From assembly GCA_034003325.1 (NCBI GenBank), contig JAVEYW010000009.1, positions 124,001-188,000 on the forward strand: a stretch of 64,000 bases of DNA, given 5' to 3'. A program made the position numbers and the translations under genes. The notes under the pieces are model-generated. The model did not search any database. It worked only from the letters and a program-made list of their open reading frames with translations, and was not told the origin of the DNA. Below are positions 45,552-54,579 of this stretch, in pieces. Each line of letters starts with the position of its first letter. Position 1 is the first letter of the stretch. The stretch is from Desulfobacterales bacterium. GTDB lineage: Bacteria; Desulfobacterota; Desulfobacteria; Desulfobacterales; JAFDDL01.

Positions 45552-47078
45552 ATGAACACGCTGCCGGTTTTGGTAACGGGCGCCACCGGGTATATCGGCG
45601 GTCGCCTGGTGCCGCTGCTGCTCGAAAAAGGCGTTCATGTGCGGGCGTTTGGCCGTTCCATGGCGAAGTTGGCGTGCAGACCCTGGGCGCGGCATCCGAA
45701 TGTGAGTCTGGTGGCCGGGGATGTGTTGGACGCCGACTCATTGGTCGGCGCGGCCAAAGGGTGCCGGGCGGTTTATTATCTGGTGCACTCCATGATTGCC
45801 GGAAAGGCCGGATATGTCGAGGCTGACCGAAAAGCTGCTGAGAACATGGCTTGGGCGGCGGAACGGGCCGGCGTTCAGCGGATCATTTATCTGGGCGGAT
45901 TGGGCGAAACCACGCATCAAAACCTCAGTAAACACCTGCGCTCCCGGCATGAGGTGGCGACCATATTGCGATCCGGGCCGGTGCCGGTCACGGTGCTTCG
46001 GGCTGCCATGATTCTTGGGTCCGGCAGTGCTTCTTTTGAAATTTTGCGGTATTTGGTGGAGCGGCTTCCCGTTATGATTACGCCCAAATGGGTTACCATG
46101 CCCACACAGCCCATTGCCGTGACGAATGTGCTTGCGTATTTGGCGGGGTGTCTTGAAAAGGATGCGGTGCTGGGGAAAACCTTTGATATCGGCGGACCGG
46201 ATGTCGTATCATACACAGATCTGATACAGATTTTTTCACAAGAAGCGGGGCTGCCGCCGCGAAAAATCTTTCCGGTGCCGGTGCTTACCCCCGGGTTGAG
46301 CGCAAGATGGATTCATTTAATCACCCCGGTACCGGCGGCCATCGCCCGGCCGCTGACGGAAGGGCTGAGTTTGCCGACGGTGTGCACCGAAAACCGAATT
46401 AAGGAAATTATTCCCCAGACGCTATTGTCTTGCCGGGAAGCGATTCGCCTTGCGCTGGAGCGCCTTGCTCAGTCCCAAATAGATACCTGTTGGAGTGACG
46501 CCGGCCGAATGATTCCGCCGGAATGGGCCTATTGCGGGGATGCCCGATGGGCCGGCGGCGCCATCATGGAATGCGGGTACCGGAGTCAAATGAAAGCGTC
46601 GCCTGAGGCGGTATGGGAACCTATCCGCCGCATTGGCGGCGAAACCGGATGGTATGCTCAGAACTTTCTCTGGCGGCTTCGCGGATGGGTGGATCGGCTG
46701 GCCGGCGGGTTTGGCCTTCGCCGGGGGCGTCGTCACCCGTCAGAACTGAATGTGGGTGACGCGCTTGATTTCTGGCGAATTTTGGAAGTTGACCCGCCGA
46801 GCCGGTTGCGCCTATTGGCGGAGATGAAACTGCCGGGAGAAGCGTTGCTTGATATTCAGGTGATTCCCAAAGCCGATGGGCGAACCGAATTGCAACTTTT
46901 GTCCCGGTTTTTGCCGAGGGGCGTGGCGGGGCTGCTTTACTGGTATGCGTTGTATCCCTTTCATCAGTGGGTATTTACCGGTATGTTGAAAGGGATCGCC
47001 GAAGCCGCGGGAAAGCCTTTAATTACCCGGCCTGAGCGTTTTACCCCCAAAATACCGGATAGTTGTAAATTGTTCTAG
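45552..47078 (+). CDS. NAD(P)-binding SDR (atypical) fused to DUF2867
   Basis: The 508-residue protein has an N-terminal atypical short-chain dehydrogenase fold (VTGATGYIGGRLVPLLLEKG) with YLVHSM and IIYLGGLGE, similar to NDUFA9-like / NmrA-type proteins, and a C-terminal DUF2867 domain (~345-500, ECGYRSQMKASPEAVWE, GETGWYAQNFLWRLRG). I chose ATG 45552 (MNTLPVLV) with ggag 9 bases upstream; an upstream in-frame start has no such site. A role in cofactor-dependent redox or complex assembly is inferred only from fold. Divergent from the SLC13 operon. Confidence 0.85.
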   Translation: MNTLPVLVTGATGYIGGRLVPLLLEKGVHVRAFGRSMAKLACRPWARHPNVSLVAGDVLDADSLVGAAKGCRAVYYLVHSMIAGKAGYVEADRKAAENMAWAAERAGVQRIIYLGGLGETTHQNLSKHLRSRHEVATILRSGPVPVTVLRAAMILGSGSASFEILRYLVERLPVMITPKWVTMPTQPIAVTNVLAYLAGCLEKDAVLGKTFDIGGPDVVSYTDLIQIFSQEAGLPPRKIFPVPVLTPGLSARWIHLITPVPAAIARPLTEGLSLPTVCTENRIKEIIPQTLLSCREAIRLALERLAQSQIDTCWSDAGRMIPPEWAYCGDARWAGGAIMECGYRSQMKASPEAVWEPIRRIGGETGWYAQNFLWRLRGWVDRLAGGFGLRRGRRHPSELNVGDALDFWRILEVDPPSRLRLLAEMKLPGEALLDIQVIPKADGRTELQLLSRFLPRGVAGLLYWYALYPFHQWVFTGMLKGIAEAAGKPLITRPERFTPKIPDSCKLF

Positions 47079-47165
47079 CGCAAAACGGCCTATGGGGTCA
47101 TGGCTATTCTCAACTTCAATCGACTTTTTCAACTGCGTGGTAAATGGTGATGATATGGAGGCTAT

Positions 47166-47540
47166 ATGGATTTAAAATCTTATTTCGAGAGTACAAAAGG
47201 CATTGGGGTTCTTTCCACCGCCGATGCTCAGGGACAGGTCGATTCAGCGATCTATGCGCGACCGCATGTGATGGAAGAGGGCACCTTTGCCTTTATCATG
47301 CTTGATCGGCTGACGCATGCCAATCTTCAAACCAATCCCCGGGCGGCTTACCTTTTTATCGAGGAAGGCGTCGGCTATAGGGGGAAACGATTTTTCCTGA
47401 CAAAAATTCGAGAGGAAGAAAACAGCGAATTAATGGAACGTCTGCGTAGAAGAAGTACGCCCGGCAGAAGCGAAGAAACCAAATTTGTGGGCGTGTTTCG
47501 CATCGACAAGGAGCTTCCCTTAATCGGAGCGGGTGAATAA
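47166..47540 (+). CDS. pyridoxamine-5'-phosphate-oxidase-like split-barrel protein
   Basis: The 124-residue protein is a small FMN-binding split barrel (GIGVLSTADAQGQVDSAIYARP, FIMLDRLTHANLQTNPRAAYLF). The C-terminal third is polar. Family members bind FMN, heme or F420 and act as reductases or flavin stores; this one cannot be assigned. The ribosome site ggagg lies 6 bases upstream. A second, different split-barrel gene follows after a long hairpin. Confidence 0.8.
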   Translation: MDLKSYFESTKGIGVLSTADAQGQVDSAIYARPHVMEEGTFAFIMLDRLTHANLQTNPRAAYLFIEEGVGYRGKRFFLTKIREEENSELMERLRRRSTPGRSEETKFVGVFRIDKELPLIGAGE

Positions 47541-47553
47541 CATAAACCGGCTA

Positions 47554-47690
47554 TGATCATGATTTCGGCCACGCCAGGGTATTTTTTCCAGACCGGCAGG
47601 AACTCGCTGTCGCTCAAACAGCCTGCCGCTCTTCCAAAAACACCCTGGCGCCGCCTCCCTGCCGTGGGAAAGTGGCCGAAACGATGATCA
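47554..47690. repeat. 137-bp nested palindrome between split-barrel genes
   Basis: Two nested inverted pairs: outer tgatcat...tttcggccac (47554-47572) with gtggccgaaa...atgatca (47672-47690), and inner gccagggtattttt...ccggcagg (47573-47600) with cctgccg...aaaaacaccctggc (47622-47649). A 22-base bulge separates inner and outer right arms. The whole segment can fold into one long hairpin. It resembles a non-autonomous palindromic mobile repeat and is unlike the other repeats here. Only one copy is in the window. Confidence 0.7.
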
Positions 47691-47725
47691 AGGCCCATAA
47701 ACAGATGACCGGAGGTTGATGCATA

Positions 47726-48178
47726 GTGACGGATACAGAATTCATTCGGCAGCAGGTTCTCGAATTGATAACTCGCCAGAAATTGGGCGTGCTTTCGACC
47801 TATGGCGATGGGCAGCCGTTTGCGAGTTTGGTAGCGATTGCAGGAACTGAGGATCTAAAGCACCTTATATTTGCAACGCCCAAAAGCACCAGAAAGTTCA
47901 ATAATATTCTGATGCATCCAAAGGTGGCCGTGCTCGTCAACAGCAGCACGAATCGGGTGGCTGATATTCAGGAGGCTGCAGCCGTCACGGTAACGGGAAA
48001 GGCCGTCGAGGTTATGGATAGCAGCAGCCGTAAGGCATTTGCGGACATCTTTGTTGACAAGCACCCCCATCTAAAAGCGTTTATCGCTGAGCCCGCCACT
48101 GCCCTGGTCTGTGTTATCGCGGATACCTATTATCTTGTAAAACAGTTTCAGAATGTGATGACATTGCAGATAACTTAA
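47726..48178 (+). CDS. pyridoxamine-5'-phosphate-oxidase-like FMN-binding protein
   Basis: The 150-residue protein is a second split-barrel of the PNPOx-like clan: KLGVLSTYGDGQPFASLVAI, HLIFATPKSTRKFNNILMHP and AAVTVTGKAVEVM. Proteins of this type detoxify or reduce small compounds with FMN or heme; no substrate is evident. The start codon is GTG 47726, with ggagg 10 bases upstream; the nearby ATG is out of frame. It follows the long palindrome by 35 bp. Confidence 0.8.
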   Translation: MTDTEFIRQQVLELITRQKLGVLSTYGDGQPFASLVAIAGTEDLKHLIFATPKSTRKFNNILMHPKVAVLVNSSTNRVADIQEAAAVTVTGKAVEVMDSSSRKAFADIFVDKHPHLKAFIAEPATALVCVIADTYYLVKQFQNVMTLQIT

Positions 48179-48217
48179 CATCAAAACCCCCTTCCGTTTT
48201 TTTGACGAAAGGACGAC

Positions 48218-49096
48218 ATGGGAAAGAATACCAGTGACAGCGGCTCGAATGAGTCAGCGGTTTGCAAACTCGACGCCCGCTCGGTGTTTGATTCATTGTC
48301 CGCCCACATTGCTATTTTGGATGAAAATGGCGTCATTGTGGATACCAATCAGGCGTGGCGGGATTTTGCCGTGCAAAACGGAAAGTCCAGCGGATATGAT
48401 TCAATCGGTGAGAATTACCTGAGAATCTGCGAGCTCGCCGAGGGAGAAGATGCGGCTGTAGCGAAAAAAATTGCAGCGGGTATCGGTCAAGTTACCAAGG
48501 GCCTGCGTAAAGAGTTTGTGCATGATTATCCCTGTCATTCGCCTAGTGCCAGGTACTGGTATTATATCCGCGTGATTCGAATGTCCGGCCGGCGGCCGGT
48601 GTATGTGGTGGTCAGTCACGAGGACATCACGAATTTGAAACTTACGGAAGAGGCGTTGCGAAACAGCCGTGAAGCGCTGGAGGAGACGAATATTGCGTTG
48701 AAAGTGCTGCTAAAACAGCGTGAGGCGGATAAACTGGAGCTGGAAAAGAAAGTGCTGGCGAATGTGAAGGAGTTGGTTTTCCCCTACCTTAACAAATTAA
48801 AAACCGCGCCGCTTAAAGCCAGGGAAAAAACGATCGTGGATATCATCGTTGACCATTTGAATGATATCATTTCCCCGTTGATGCAAAGCCTGTCCCACCT
48901 TAATATTTTCCTGACCCCCCAGGAAATGCAGATTGCAACGCTGGTGAAAGACGGAAAAAGCACCCAGGAAATATCCGATCTGCTCCATATCTCAGAGGCA
49001 ACTGTTAGTTTTCATAGAAAAAACATTCGAAAAAAGCTTGGCATCAGTAATCAGAACCGCAACCTGAGGTCTTATCTGATGACCCTTGAAAAATAG
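48218..49096 (+). CDS. PAS-domain LuxR-type transcriptional regulator
   Basis: The 292-residue cytoplasmic protein has a PAS sensor domain (~25-140, LDENGVIVDTNQAWRDFA), a coiled coil (~140-190) and a LuxR HTH (~225-285, LTPQEMQIATLVKDGKSTQE). It lacks receiver and kinase domains, so it is a one-component regulator. The linker LEKKVLANVKELVFPYLNKLK is nearly the same as in the GAF-like/LuxR gene at 2.9-4.3 kb, showing common descent. Ribosome site aaagga. Ligand and targets unknown. Confidence 0.82.
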   Translation: MGKNTSDSGSNESAVCKLDARSVFDSLSAHIAILDENGVIVDTNQAWRDFAVQNGKSSGYDSIGENYLRICELAEGEDAAVAKKIAAGIGQVTKGLRKEFVHDYPCHSPSARYWYYIRVIRMSGRRPVYVVVSHEDITNLKLTEEALRNSREALEETNIALKVLLKQREADKLELEKKVLANVKELVFPYLNKLKTAPLKAREKTIVDIIVDHLNDIISPLMQSLSHLNIFLTPQEMQIATLVKDGKSTQEISDLLHISEATVSFHRKNIRKKLGISNQNRNLRSYLMTLEK

Positions 49097-49301
49097 CTGG
49101 GTTTCTTATCAAGTTCCTTTGCTTTGGTGGCCGAAAGCGTTTTCCCGCCGGCCTCAAAAAACTACCAGCGGATTTTTGACGGATTCCCCATAAAGACGGT
49201 CTGTTTGATTGGCCGGTCTGCATGGTTTTGGGTGGAATACCTGGTAATTTCCATTTGCGTTTTCAGAGGCGGCTGGTGGCCGTTATAACCGGTGCGGAGA
49301 T

Positions 49302-50066
49302 TCATCTCAGATAGGTTCGTGCGCCGGCATATCGCGTCGCGAAGCATGGATCGGAAATGGCGTCTTTACGAATGGTTTTTCCCTTTCCCGGCGCATGGAT
49401 AAAGCCATCATTGCCGGTATAGACCCCGACATGAGAGATTTGGTCGGGGTGGATAAAAGAGAAGAAGACGAGATCTCCCTTTTTCAAGTCGTGCCGATCT
49501 ATCGGTTCGCCGGATGCATACTGGTCTTGAGAGCAGCGCGGAAGGTTGAAGCCGTTAACCTGGTAGACGGCCATGACAAGCCCGCTGCAGTCAAATCCTT
49601 CATCCGGTGAAGTTCCGCCCCATTGATAGGGGAGTCCGATGAAGTTTTCGGCCGTTTCCACAAGACTTTCCCGCAGGGCAGGGGCGTTATATGCTAACGA
49701 TTTTGCTGCCGGATACCCCGCAAGGGATACGATGTAATGTTCCCGGATAATGCCCGCGTTCACAAGAGATTTGGCTTTCACCATGGCCTCTTCTTGAGAT
49801 GCGAAATCGCCGAAACGTACTTTGAAAAGCCCGGACTTGTCATGATAGTAGTAGGCGCTGAGGCGTTTAAGCTCCAGGGCTTGGGTCAGGCGTATTGCAT
49901 TTTCAACGGTGGAAAAAGCGCCGGCCTGAATGGTAAATCGCACGGGAATGATTTCCGTCATTGATTGTGATGATGGCGGAAGCGTTTTCCAGGCGCAACC
50001 CGACACCGCCAGCAGGGCACATACGAAAGCGCAAATCCCGGCAAGCGAGCGCGAACGATATCTGAA
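49302..50066 (-). CDS. SPOR-NlpC/P60 lipoprotein peptidase with no canonical start codon
   Basis: The coding region has a SPOR-like repeat (VRFTIQAGAFSTVENAIRLT, then FKVRFGDFASQEEA) and an NlpC/P60 cysteine peptidase domain (FIGLPYQWGGTSPDEGFDCSG with the catalytic Cys, then DQISHVGVYTG with the His). It would cleave peptidoglycan stem peptides in the periplasm. Reading upstream of the only standard start (GTG 50006) continues a clear lipoprotein signal peptide (RSLAGICAFVCALLAVSGC), but no ATG, GTG or TTG precedes it before a stop at 50109. The 5' boundary given is approximate. The dispersed repeat copy 2 begins 20 bp further, so start and promoter may have been lost. Confidence 0.7.
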   Translation of the reverse strand, partial: FRYRSRSLAGICAFVCALLAVSGCAWKTLPPSSQSMTEIIPVRFTIQAGAFSTVENAIRLTQALELKRLSAYYYHDKSGLFKVRFGDFASQEEAMVKAKSLVNAGIIREHYIVSLAGYPAAKSLAYNAPALRESLVETAENFIGLPYQWGGTSPDEGFDCSGLVMAVYQVNGFNLPRCSQDQYASGEPIDRHDLKKGDLVFFSFIHPDQISHVGVYTGNDGFIHAPGKGKTIRKDAISDPCFATRYAGARTYLR

Positions 50067-50132
50067 AGTTTCAGTTAAGGGAATGAAGTTGAATATGATC
50101 CTAATATTTTAGGCCCTTTCGATCACCATATA

Positions 50133-50248
50133 CCCTTTACCAGAAACATGCACGCTTTTGCATGTATATTCGCCGAAGGTGAAAGAAGGCTTTTATGCAT
50201 CCCAGCATTCCAGCATTCCAGCATCCCAGCATCCGGCTTTGCCGGATT
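50133..50248 (-). repeat. dispersed double-hairpin repeat, copy 2
   Basis: Minus-strand copy of the repeat at 13893. It has the conserved ccctttaccagaaacatg end, the cgccgaaggtgaaag block, a degenerate 8-bp array (ccagcatt units) and the ggctttgccggatt hairpin. It lies just upstream of the start-less NlpC/P60 gene and about 30 bp after the double TetR gene. Confidence 0.8.
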
Positions 50249-50275
50249 AGGTTAATCCGGAGCCGAGGCGCCAAG

Positions 50276-51430
50276 TTAAGTGCTAATCGAGGAGATGAGT
50301 AACTCGGTCATCATATTCACTTGCTTTATCTTGTCGGCCGGTTGTTCCAGAATAAACCATGAGATGGCAAAGCGCGTGCATATTCCCATGAACATGTTCC
50401 GGAAAAGCCGCGCATTGGCATTCGGGCGAAAATCACCGGTCTTTACTCCCTCGGTCACAATATCTTCGATAACCCCGAAGTGGTGCTGAAAAGATTTATA
50501 ACCATCCGAGGCATAAAATTGCTGGCTCAGCAGAATTTGATAAAATACCTTTGATATTTCATAGTCCTTTAAAAAGAATGAAAAAATAAACTGAATGTAT
50601 CTTTCTAATTTGGTTGCAGGGCGAGTAGCGTGAAACAGCTCTTCAACTTTGGTATAATACCGTTCTATTCGTTTTTTGGGAATGGATATCATCAGTTGGT
50701 CTTTGTTTGCGAAATAATCATAAACCGTTCCTTCGGCGACGCCGGCGGCGGAGGCAATTTCAGACATGGTTGCCTTTAGAAATCCTTTTGCGTCGAATAC
50801 TTTTTCAGCGGCAATCAAAATCTTGTCTTCAGTGGAAATTTGTTGCACGCTAACAGTTGATTTTGAAATCATGGCATGGATCATCGCGATCATGTCATCT
50901 ATATTTGCCATGGGGTCTGCCGTTTCACCGGTTACCGCTATTCCCAATGTTTCAAAATCAAGCATGCCGATGATGGCATCCTGTACAAAGGACATCGGTA
51001 TATCCTCACGAAAAATCCCTTCACGAACCCCATTTTGCAAGATACCCGCTATAATCGATTCATATTTTTGCAATACCTCGTAAGCCGGGGTTGTGTAGAA
51101 ATGATCGCTCGGTCGGCATTGCAAAATAAGAATTTTCGCGAGTTCTTTATGTTGTGCGAAAAAGCTGAGATGGCACCAGAAAAGTTTTCTAAGGCAGCTT
51201 TCGATGTGATTTATTCCCTGGAGTGCTTCCTCAGCCCGGTTGATAAGTTCTTGCAGTCGTTCATAAGGAATGGAGTGCAGTAAATCTTCCTTTCCTTTAA
51301 AGTGCTGGTAAATGATGGCGTCGGATACGCCGGCTTTTTTAGCGATTTCTGAAATGGTTGCAGCAGTTGCCCCCTTTTTTGAGAACACCTTCTCGGCGGA
51401 TTGTATAATTTTTATTCGTTTGGGACTCAT
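50276..51430 (-). CDS. double TetR-family transcriptional regulator
   Basis: The 384-residue protein consists of two complete TetR units in tandem: the first HTH is at residues 8-55 (ATISEIAKKAGVSDAIIYQHF) and the second at ~205-250 (ATMSEIASAAGVAEGTVYDYF), each followed by a helical ligand-binding domain. The fused units could act as an intramolecular dimer. It is divergent from the accessory SCP2/dehydratase cluster and separated from it by 911 bp, so it is the likely repressor of that cluster, responding perhaps to an acyl-CoA. No effector can be read from sequence. Confidence 0.85.
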   Translation of the reverse strand: MSPKRIKIIQSAEKVFSKKGATAATISEIAKKAGVSDAIIYQHFKGKEDLLHSIPYERLQELINRAEEALQGINHIESCLRKLFWCHLSFFAQHKELAKILILQCRPSDHFYTTPAYEVLQKYESIIAGILQNGVREGIFREDIPMSFVQDAIIGMLDFETLGIAVTGETADPMANIDDMIAMIHAMISKSTVSVQQISTEDKILIAAEKVFDAKGFLKATMSEIASAAGVAEGTVYDYFANKDQLMISIPKKRIERYYTKVEELFHATRPATKLERYIQFIFSFFLKDYEISKVFYQILLSQQFYASDGYKSFQHHFGVIEDIVTEGVKTGDFRPNANARLFRNMFMGICTRFAISWFILEQPADKIKQVNMMTELLISSIST

Positions 51431-52341
51431 TTATTTTAAAGTGCTTTCTTTAAGATGCGGTTTTTTGTAAAAAGTTGAGAAAAGCTCGGAATGACTTTTA
51501 TCTCCCGGTGTAAATTATCGAATTGTTTCCTTTCCCCCTTGTTCGTGTCGATTAAGTATAGCGATGCGCATTCACAGTTGTCAATCCTAATTCGGTTTCA
51601 CCTGAAGTTAACAGCTTGTATCTTGCCGCTAAAACCTGAGAGGATAAAAAAATTTTTATAAAAATTAAGATATTAAAATATGAATGAGGATTATTCATAA
51701 CGTTTAACCAATTCGGCTTCATGCCTAATGACTCCGTATTTCAGCGGTAAAATATAATAACACCTTAAAAATAAAGTTAAATAAAACCTTGAAGCGTACT
51801 CGGTGTCATTCATGGATTGCAGTTTCAATTCCCTGTTCCAAGAAAATGAAATGAACGAGACAGAATAGCATGTGAAAAAGGCGAAATAAGGGGCGATCCC
51901 ATCACGCAGTTTGTTAAAAATAATAAATATCAAATAAATACAAGCTAAATAGAAAATAGATGGCTTGCAATGATGGTATGCGGTTTCTATTGCAATGTTT
52001 ACATTAAAATTTTACGTCAATACGAAAAAAATATAAAACCTCGGCATGACAACTAATTGTTAAACTTGTAAATTAAAAATATTTTATATAAATTAAAAAT
52101 AAATATTGACAGATCCTCAGTTTAATCGTATTCAATGATTAAATTCAGACAAGGCGCCTAAGCCACTTACTCTTCTCTTCCATTACGTCAGGCGCCATAA
52201 AGATTCGGCGGTTCTGTAAAAAGCCCGCCAAAACCAAGCAATTCAAAATCGATGTAATACTAAAGTTAGCACCTTAACATACGAGTAACCATTTTTTGCA
52301 CGCATCAATATGACTGCCACATCATCACATTAGGGGGGAGT
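51431..52341. promoter_or_regulatory. 911-bp AT-rich regulatory region between TetR gene and SCP2 cluster
   Basis: AT-rich gap. On the plus strand a -35 box ttgaca lies at 52106-52111 with a weak -10 candidate (tattca) 17 bases later. A 7-9-7 inverted repeat (tttaatc...gattaaa, 52121-52143) overlaps that candidate -10 and is a possible TetR operator. A minus-strand 80-codon frame at 51691-51933 is not supported by a ribosome site or homology. No gene is called. Confidence 0.4.
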
Positions 52342-52791
52342 ATGCCTGAAATTTTTACTAAGGATTGGTACGACGCGATCATGGAACAAGCCAACAGCAC
52401 TGGAGCGCTTAAAAAGACGGCACCGCCGGGCGAGTGGCGAATGGCCATGGAAGTCGTGGGGGATGGCAAATCACCGTATGTTCCCGAAGGCGTCACCAAA
52501 AATTTGTTTATTTGTCTACAGGATGGCGCACTGGTGGACTACAAAGAGTTTCCTGAAAAAATTCCCGGAAAAAACCTTCAATATCGATTTACCGGCCCTG
52601 CCAGCGTTTTTGAAGGTATTGCCGCTGGTGTTCTGGACCCTGTGGAAGCCGGACTCACCGGCGCCATCAGCATTCGCGGCGATATGCGGCTGTTGATGCA
52701 GCATACCAAACTCATGGATGCCATTTACAGCGTATATGTCCAAAACAACCCGACGGACTGGGCCAAGGGAAAGCCTCCGTATCAGTCGTAA
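52342..52791 (+). CDS. SCP2 sterol-binding-domain protein
   Basis: The 149-residue protein is a single SCP2 domain with a short C-terminal tail (KNLFICLQDGALVDYKEF, then DVLDPVEAGLTGAISIRGD-like text, ending TKLMDAIYSVY). SCP2 folds bind lipids or fatty acyl-CoA in a hydrophobic tunnel. As the first gene of the cluster it could present a hydrophobic substrate to the oxidoreductases and dehydratases that follow. It starts after tagggggga. A second SCP2 gene is at 60.3 kb. Confidence 0.75.
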   Translation: MPEIFTKDWYDAIMEQANSTGALKKTAPPGEWRMAMEVVGDGKSPYVPEGVTKNLFICLQDGALVDYKEFPEKIPGKNLQYRFTGPASVFEGIAAGVLDPVEAGLTGAISIRGDMRLLMQHTKLMDAIYSVYVQNNPTDWAKGKPPYQS

Positions 52792-52902
52792 GGGGGATTG
52801 GCGGCGCGATGGGCTTTCAGCCGCCGGAGCCTCTGCGGTATGCGTTTGACAATCTGAAGGTAAAGAATATCGATTCATTTCAACTTTAGCGGGGGAGGTA
52901 GA

Positions 52903-54507
52903 ATGAAAAGCACGGATTATGACGCCATTATTATTGGCGCGGGGCATAATGGCATGGCGTTATCGACCTATCTCGGAAAAAGCGGATGGCGTGTTTTGGT
53001 ACTGGAAAGAAGGCAGGAAGAAGGCGGCGGGTTGTCCACGGAGTGCTATACCCTGCCGGGACACCTTCATAACCTTCACAGCAATTATCACACCTTCGTG
53101 GGGCTGTGTCCGGTGTATGACGATTTGGGATTGATCGGCGATGATGGTGTGACCTATGCGCATCCTGCGGTTCAGATGGGCTCTATTTTTGAAGATGGCA
53201 CCGCGATCACGATCCATACAGATATGGCAAAAACCCACGCGTCGATGAGCCGTTTCTCCACCAAGGATGCGGATACCTTCATGCGTCTTTATAAAGAGGT
53301 AAAGGGGTTTCAGGATCTGATGATTCAGGCGCTCATGTATGCCCCGCCGATTCATGTCAATGATATCACCCGTGCCCTGACCAGTTTCGGTGTGGAAGAA
53401 AAGACTGAGTTTTTCAGGGCCAAACTCAGGTCCATGACGGTTCACGATTTTCTAAATAAGCATTTTGAAAACGAGAAGATCAAAGTAATGCTGGCATTCC
53501 ATGCCGCGGTGTGCGGGTATTGTACGGATACGGTGGGGCTGGCAGTTTCTTTTCCCTTTATGCTCGGGAAAATCGATAATTGGCGACTCGCTCTGGGCGG
53601 ATCGCATCGCTTGGCCCATGCCCTGTGGCGCCAGATGCGGCGTGCCGGTGTGACGCTTCTGCCCGCGGCACCGGTTCAACAAATACTGCTTGAAGATGGC
53701 CGGGCCGTAGGCGTTCGCCTTGAAGACGGCACCGAGTTTCATGCGAGCAAGCTCGTTGCCAGCAGCATTGATCTGGATCAAACGTTCAATAAAATGCTTC
53801 CGGCGGGTGCCGTGCCGGATGATATCCATAAGGTGGTGGATGGTTACAAATACCAGGACGCCTCTACCTACACGGTTCATCTAGCGATGCGCAAGATCCC
53901 CACCTATAAGGCAGCGCAATTTGATCCGGATATCAATAAGGCCTGGGTGTTGAATATTGGCTATAATACCCTGGAAGATTATAGCCGCGATTGGGCGGAT
54001 ATCCGCAATAAGCGCGTACCGGAGCCAAAATTGAATGTGGCGGTCAATTCCCTCTATGACCCCTATGATGCACCGGAGGGGGCGGCTACCGGCATGCTTC
54101 GATTGTTTGCACCTTACGAAATCGGGGATAAGGGGTCCGGCGGTTGGGATGCCAACAATTTCAAAAAGGTCTATATGCAGCGCTGCATTTCAAAATGGCA
54201 GCAATATTGCGAGGACTTCACGGATGCCGATATTCTGATGGCAAAGCCCTATACGCCTTATGACATCAGCGCCAAGTTAATCAACATGGTCAACGGCGAC
54301 TGGATGGTGGGAAAGATAGCGGACGATAACCTCCTGGCCCAACGCCCCGCAAGCATGCTGTCTCAATACAGAACACCTGTCAAGGGGCTGTATCTTTGCG
54401 GTTCATGTACGCATCCCCACGGGTTTATCACCTTCGGTCCCGGCTATAATGCCTTGAGCGTCATTGCGGATGATTTTGGTTTGGAAAAATGGTGGGCGGA
54501 AGTTTGA
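52903..54507 (+). CDS. CrtI/phytoene-desaturase-like FAD oxidoreductase
   Basis: The 534-residue protein has the FAD-binding Rossmann fold (IIIGAGHNGMALSTYLGKSG, then VLERRQEEGGGLSTE) and the C-terminal FAD-contact region (LYLCGSCTHPHGFITFGPGYNAL) of the phytoene desaturase / CrtI family. These enzymes desaturate or isomerise lipid-like substrates. Ribosome site gggggagg precedes it. It is followed by a paralogue 72 bp later. With SCP2 and dehydratases nearby, its substrate is probably a lipid-like acyl-CoA or terpenoid, which is inference only. Confidence 0.82.
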   Translation: MKSTDYDAIIIGAGHNGMALSTYLGKSGWRVLVLERRQEEGGGLSTECYTLPGHLHNLHSNYHTFVGLCPVYDDLGLIGDDGVTYAHPAVQMGSIFEDGTAITIHTDMAKTHASMSRFSTKDADTFMRLYKEVKGFQDLMIQALMYAPPIHVNDITRALTSFGVEEKTEFFRAKLRSMTVHDFLNKHFENEKIKVMLAFHAAVCGYCTDTVGLAVSFPFMLGKIDNWRLALGGSHRLAHALWRQMRRAGVTLLPAAPVQQILLEDGRAVGVRLEDGTEFHASKLVASSIDLDQTFNKMLPAGAVPDDIHKVVDGYKYQDASTYTVHLAMRKIPTYKAAQFDPDINKAWVLNIGYNTLEDYSRDWADIRNKRVPEPKLNVAVNSLYDPYDAPEGAATGMLRLFAPYEIGDKGSGGWDANNFKKVYMQRCISKWQQYCEDFTDADILMAKPYTPYDISAKLINMVNGDWMVGKIADDNLLAQRPASMLSQYRTPVKGLYLCGSCTHPHGFITFGPGYNALSVIADDFGLEKWWAEV

Positions 54508-54579
54508 TCGGTGCTTTAAACCGCTAAACGTGCCGGGCCATTCTATTTGCCCGGATACAAAAATCAGAAGGAGTGTGCC

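Noticed and set aside
51691-51933. 80-codon minus-strand ORF
   Set aside because: In AT-rich DNA, no ribosome site, composition not clearly protein-like.
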